Program-made: the position numbers and the translations under genes
Assembly: GCA_950097015.1 (NCBI GenBank)
Contig: CATNEN010000015.1
Coordinates: 727,501-791,500 of the forward strand
DNA length: 64,000 nucleotides
From: Macrostomum hystrix
Taxonomy: Eukaryota; Platyhelminthes; Macrostomidae
Direction: 5' to 3'
Shown here: in pieces, positions 60,301-64,000 of the stretch
How positions within the stretch are numbered: the stretch's first letter is position 1
How the letters are laid out: the number at the start of each line of letters is the position of its first letter
Notes under the pieces: generated by a model
What the model was told of the DNA's origin: nothing
The model's input: only the letters and a program-made list of their open reading frames with translations
The model's database searches: none

Positions 60301-63300
60301 GCCTATAGACAGCTGCCCATACTTTGACAAGCCGCAGCTGCCACCGCAGGCGAACTGCCAGCTGCACCACCTCTGCATGGGGCTCGTGTGCTGCCTAGAT
60401 CTGGACCTCGGATTCGTGAGCCGCTCCTTCTCGGCCTGGGCCTTCGTGGACCCTTGTCAGCACCAGGTGAGTTTCGGCTTCGAGAACTGGGCGCTCAACC
60501 GCTCAATCCTGAACTATCCCTGGGGTGAGAGCAGAGTTGAGCACATCGGCGACCACTTGCTGGTGAAGTACAAGCTGGACCACAAGCCTGATGACAGCGC
60601 GCTGTTCCTGGACGCTGCATTCGATCTGTGCCTCGACGGCAGTTGCCTGCCGAGCCCCATCGCCCTGCTGACCGATGCGAGGCTGCCCGTGCCACTCTGC
60701 TCCGGTGCGGGCAACCTCAGCTGGCCAGATTTCAACGCCAGCGACATTCGCGACCACATGATGGACAAGGCCAGAGAGATGCTCATGCAGAAGCTCGGTC
60801 TGGAGAAGGACTTCCTCAAGCGGGACGACTGCGCCCTCATGACAGGCGGCTCTGGACTGGCGAATCCTCGGTGCCCGCACTTCCGAATGACACACGACTT
60901 GCCCGACTCCGTCCAGTGCCAGCTGACTGACGACTGCTTGGAGCTGCGCTGCTGCGCAAAGCTCAAGCTGCTGACACTGGAGAAGAGCTTCAGCACCTCC
61001 CTGCGCCTGGACCCGTGCTCCATGGCGTTCAGCGTCCAGTTCGAAAACTGGGCAGTCACTCGGCCAGTCTTCTCAAACTTTGGACAGTGGCTGAAGATCC
61101 CGATTGGCAAGGCTCTGTCCATCGACCTGCAGTTCAACAGGCACCACGACAGCCAGTTGGAGCTCGCCTGGCACATTGCCAACTGCGCCGGACACGCCAC
61201 GTGCAGTGAAGAAGTTTTGCCTTTGCTGAGCGACGCCCGGCTCCCGATCCCCTTCTGCCTGTCGAACGGGAGCCTTCAATGGCCGAAGCTGAACCCAGAG
61301 GGCGCCATCGAAAACCCCGTTGACGCAGCCACTGGGGTGCTGCTGAACCGACTCGAGCTGGAGCGTCAGTTGCTCAAGCAGCCGCAGTGTCGCCCTGAGC
61401 TCTACGCCAAGAAGTGGCCGCCGCACTGCACCTTCGCCGACGTCACCCTGCGTCTGAACCGAGAGCCTTACAACTGCAAGATTCACGACCAGTGCCTGGG
61501 CATCGAGTGCTGCACGGAACTGGACTTTAAGGTGCACCGGAGGCATTTCTTCTACACCCAACTGGTGGATCCGTGCACATACTCCTTCTACCTGGGTTTC
61601 GAGAACTTTTTCTACAACCAATCGCTCTTCCACTTCGACTGGGGTCAGGAGAAGCTGCTGAGAATCGCTGGCTCAACCGTTGAGCTCAGGTGCGCGGTTA
61701 CCTGGTGATGAAATCTTTGTAGAACTTCGAGAAAGGACTTAAGGCAATGTATATGAATTAGAGCTTTATACTAAATTAATACGATTGGTTAACTGAGAAA
61801 TCTATGGAAGGCTTTTTTAACAATGCACGAAACTCTTTTATGTCTCGCTTTTCAGATACAATTTGACGCGGTCGGTGGATCTGCTGAACCTGATTGTGAC
61901 TGCCAAGCTGGCCATCTGCAAGGAGGGCTACTGCGAGTTGCCTAACACGAACTTCTTGAACCACTACCTGATGCCGATCCCTCGGTGCTACAGTAACGGC
62001 TCGTTGTCTTGGACTGTTGGTAAGAGAAAATTCATATATTATATTTTTTTACCTCGAAAATATAAACCAGCATGTTATTTGAATCATTCACAGAGCGCGA
62101 TCAAGTATCGCATAATATCAAAGGCGTTGCTGGCCTAGTGCTGACCCGGCTGAACCTGGAGCAAGGCATCCTCAGAGAGCAGGCTTGCAGCCTGAGTGAC
62201 GATGAGATTCAGCAGAGCCTGACAGCGTGTCCGCACACGATCATCCCCAGCCTGCCTGAGGGAATGCGCTGCCGGCTGACCGCTCAGTGCACCGGCATCC
62301 AATGCTGCATGGACATCAACCTGGGTGTGGCCAGGCGCGACTTCCTCTTCTGGGTCTCCGTTGACCCCTGCAAGTTTGTCTACACCTTTGGATTCGAGCG
62401 CTGGACCGTCACCCAGAGCCTCATCGGAAACGGCGGGTTGTTCGGCAGACCGGCGGAGCACCAGCTCGGACACGTGAAGATTCGCAGCATACTCGACCGC
62501 AGCGCCGACTTCAACAACTTCATCTTCACATTCGGCGTGACCATCTGTCAGGACGGCGGCTGCAGCAGCGAGCGCGTCTTCCTGGAGAACACCGCGCTGC
62601 CCATTCCGGGCTGCAGCTCCGGAGGCGGCCTCAGCTGGCCGAGCATCGGAGAGCGCAGCGTGAGCGGCCTGCTGGTGAATCGGCTGGGCATCGCGGCCAG
62701 ATACCTGAAACCGAACCAGTGCACTCTGGCGCCAGAGCAGCCAGACAAGTGTCCCCACATGCCCCCCATCCAGAGCAGCTCAGGGGGCCTGGAAAGCCTT
62801 CGCTGCGTGCACTCCGATGGCTGCATGGGTGTTCACTGCTGCGCCAGTCTGGACCTCGGCATCGTGAGCCGCTCCTTCATGGTTCGGGCCTTCGTTGACC
62901 CCTGCGTGATGGTGCTGTCCATCTCCTTCGATAACTGGCTGCTGAACCGGACACTGCTGAGCTTTGTCTGGGGCGTTGAGCAGAGGGAGCAGATCGCCAA
63001 GGCTGTGCGTCTGATCTACACTCTGGACAAGTCAGCCGACGACAAGAACTTTGTTCTGTCTGCGAGAATCGAGCTGTGCTTGGGCGACTCTGGGCAGTCC
63101 TGTACTGTGGTCAGCCTTCTCAACAACCAGTTTCTGCAGGTGCCTCTGTGCCACGCTAACGGAACCATCGACTGTAAGCAGCAGAGACTTTTCTGGTTAC
63201 ATAACTGCATTCAGGATATTACATAATGCACTTGGTTTTTTTCCAGGGGACTTCGACAAGGTCGACGGCAGCAAGATCTGGGACAACGCTGCTGAAATAG

Positions 63301-64000
63301 CTCTCAAGAGGCTAAACATACCTCCTGGAGTTTTCCGACCCGAGAACTGCACGGTAGTGACGTCATCACCAGTGTCAAGGAGGAACTGCCCCCACTTCAC
63401 AGTGCCGCCCCAGCTGCCAGAGGGTGCAAAGTGCAGAATCAGCGACGACTGTCTCGAGATGGACTGCTGTGTTGACCTGCAGCTGCTGTCCTTCAAGAAG
63501 CAGTTCCACGTCTGGCTTGCCATCGACCCGTGCAGTCTGAGGTTCGAGACGGGATTCGAAAACTGGAGGTTCAACATCAGTCTGCTCAATCACATTGGTG
63601 CGCTGTGCTTGTTTTCTCTTGTGTCAGTCCTCTTAGCAAAAAGTACAAAGTGCGAATCCCGTGCATTTCAGGTCGCAGGTACGTTGAGAAGATCGGCAAC
63701 TCGCTGTCAGTGAATTTTGAGTACGGTCGAGCATCAGACGGCCAACTGCTGGCTACACTGTCCGTAGAGTTCTGCTATGACTTCCAATGCACATTCGACA
63801 TCAAACTGCTGGACGGGGCGGTCATTCCCATACCAGCCTGCGGGGGCTCCGGACTCGTGTGGCCTGAATGTGAGTTGCCTGCGCATTGTGAATGAGAGAA
63901 ACTGAGAAGTTTAAGAGCCATTGAACTCAAATTTCAGTGGACTCGGCAGGACACGCAAAGTCGGTTGAAGAGGCCACGAAAGGCCTCATTGCGAATCGGC
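45387..64000 (+). CDS. Secreted large lipid transfer protein fused to an M23 domain and ≥15 Cys-rich modules (3' incomplete)
   Basis: Forty-one exons in the window, all joined in phase: 45387-45563, 45807-46058, 46152-46277, 46369-46454, 46537-46720, 46954-47047, 47132-47246, 47379-47556, 47679-47874, 48067-48278, 48406-48539, 48635-48828, 49040-49596, 49726-49939, 50105-50265, 50921-52163, 52319-52552, 52686-53354, 53603-53732, 53831-54430, 54506-54828, 55080-55338, 55454-55764, 56341-56611, 56695-56987, 57088-57346, 57431-57585, 57659-57814, 58068-58329, 58450-58610, 58702-58839, 58932-59190, 59259-59419, 59502-59868, 59959-60122, 60204-61689, 61856-62019, 62094-63173, 63247-63597, 63672-63869, 63938-64000. 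About 4212 residues are encoded and the chain runs off the edge. A signal peptide (1-28) precedes a vitellogenin/MTP-type N-domain (about 30-850: GKQYVYDIETHTK start, helical repeats such as DAICSVGTVTSDL and ALMDDEEHVRYEA). An M23 domain follows (about 1040-1180), then Cys-rich modules from about 1375 on. The least certain acceptor is at 49040. Secretion and lipid binding are inferred from the family. Confidence 0.85.
48081..48092 (+). other. Furin-type cleavage motif in the lipid-transfer domain
   Basis: Codons 475-478 of the predicted protein read R-A-K-R and are followed by S-V-M-D-D, matching the R-x-K/R-R furin consensus. Apolipophorin- and vitellogenin-type proteins are commonly cut by furin-like convertases. 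Here the site lies within the helical part of the N-domain, in a hydrophilic stretch (YHHRAKRSVMDD) that looks exposed. Confidence 0.5.
51158..51590 (+). other. M23 (LytM/LECT2-like) metallopeptidase domain inside the lipid-transfer gene
   Basis: All of it lies in exon 16. The first zinc motif is HPGVD (His at about 1061; family HxxxD), followed by LAIKAGEKVVVPFKGE, which aligns with the family's G-x-x-V-x-A-P-x-x-G strand. Next come ENVHF (position of the second catalytic His), then AGAQLGFAGTAG, which matches the G-x-x-I-G-x-x-G-x-T-G turn. NHIHLSAR follows (HxH motif, about 1161-1163), then a terminal YLDASKYL like the family's DPxxYL end. M23 enzymes cut glycine-containing peptide bridges in bacterial peptidoglycan. 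Animal LECT2 has the same fold, is secreted and lacks known activity. A Cys pair (GCKSDG, KCENH) brackets the domain. Confidence 0.82.
52319..64000 (+). other. Array of ≥15 Cys-rich CxGxECC modules
   Basis: Each module of roughly 165 residues has two halves. The first half has CP-x-L-P-x-L-P, then C-x5-C-x-G-x-E-C-C-x-x-L-D, F-x-x-W-x-x-x-D-P-C, G-F-E-N-W, N-x-S-L, W-G and I-G-x-A. The second half has D-x-x-x-F-x-L, L-C-x4-C, L-P-I-P-x-C, N-G-S-L-S-W-P and a helix with R-L-G-L ending in Cys. ECC-type cores begin near 52370, 53285, 54208, 55146, 56418, 57155, 58140, 58996, 59677, 60373, 60935, 61494, 62288, 62821 and 63450. Introns fall at fixed places: phase 1 just before the CP start and phase 2 just before the second half. 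I cannot assign the module to a named domain family. Confidence 0.85.

Overview
This is a eukaryotic window. Its genes are split by GT-AG introns, it carries tRNA-derived SINEs, LINE remnants, a TTAA-flanked MITE and long minisatellites, and its proteins are animal types: an RNF213-like giant AAA+ protein, a MOB3 kinase activator, PAN/LamG-like secreted proteins and a large lipid transfer protein. A bilaterian invertebrate, perhaps a spiralian, fits best. The species is not identified and that placement is inference. I joined exons by hand, requiring splice consensus and phase agreement. All four complete gene models and the incomplete one stay in frame throughout.

Layout: 1743-21261 (+) is a 17-exon RNF213/mysterin-like gene of about 4667 aa, with a coding 27-bp minisatellite near its start, two intact AAA+ P-loops, and no recognisable RING finger. 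A MITE lies in one of its introns and a second copy lies just downstream. From 22720 to 26184 there is an array of about 105 copies of a 33-bp minisatellite. From 27406 to 37110 (-) there is a tandem family of small secreted proteins (signal peptide, cysteine-rich PAN-like segment, LamG-like fold): two intact genes and one decayed copy, with LINE debris on the opposite strand between them. MOB3 occupies 38456-42742 (-); its 3-kb first intron holds an LTR-like insertion. Two intergenic stretches (42743-44316 and 44412-45386) hold no gene I can support, and are separated by a 16-bp GC-rich repeat.

From 45387 (+) to the window edge runs the most unusual gene. It encodes a secreted protein with a vitellogenin/MTP-type lipid-transfer N-terminus, an internal M23 (LytM/LECT2-like) metallopeptidase domain with its zinc and catalytic histidines apparently present, and then at least 15 tandem copies of a cysteine-rich module with a C-x-G-x-E-C-C core that I cannot assign to a named family. 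About 4212 residues are encoded here and the gene continues past base 64000. I know of no described family with this combination; it is my candidate for a previously undescribed system, possibly a secreted lipid-binding and peptidoglycan- or glycan-binding particle protein. That role is inference only.

The genes show no operon-like organisation and no evident shared pathway. RNF213 (ubiquitin/lipid-droplet/antimicrobial biology in vertebrates) and the lipid-transfer/M23 protein could both touch lipid or immune biology, but nothing in the sequence links them.
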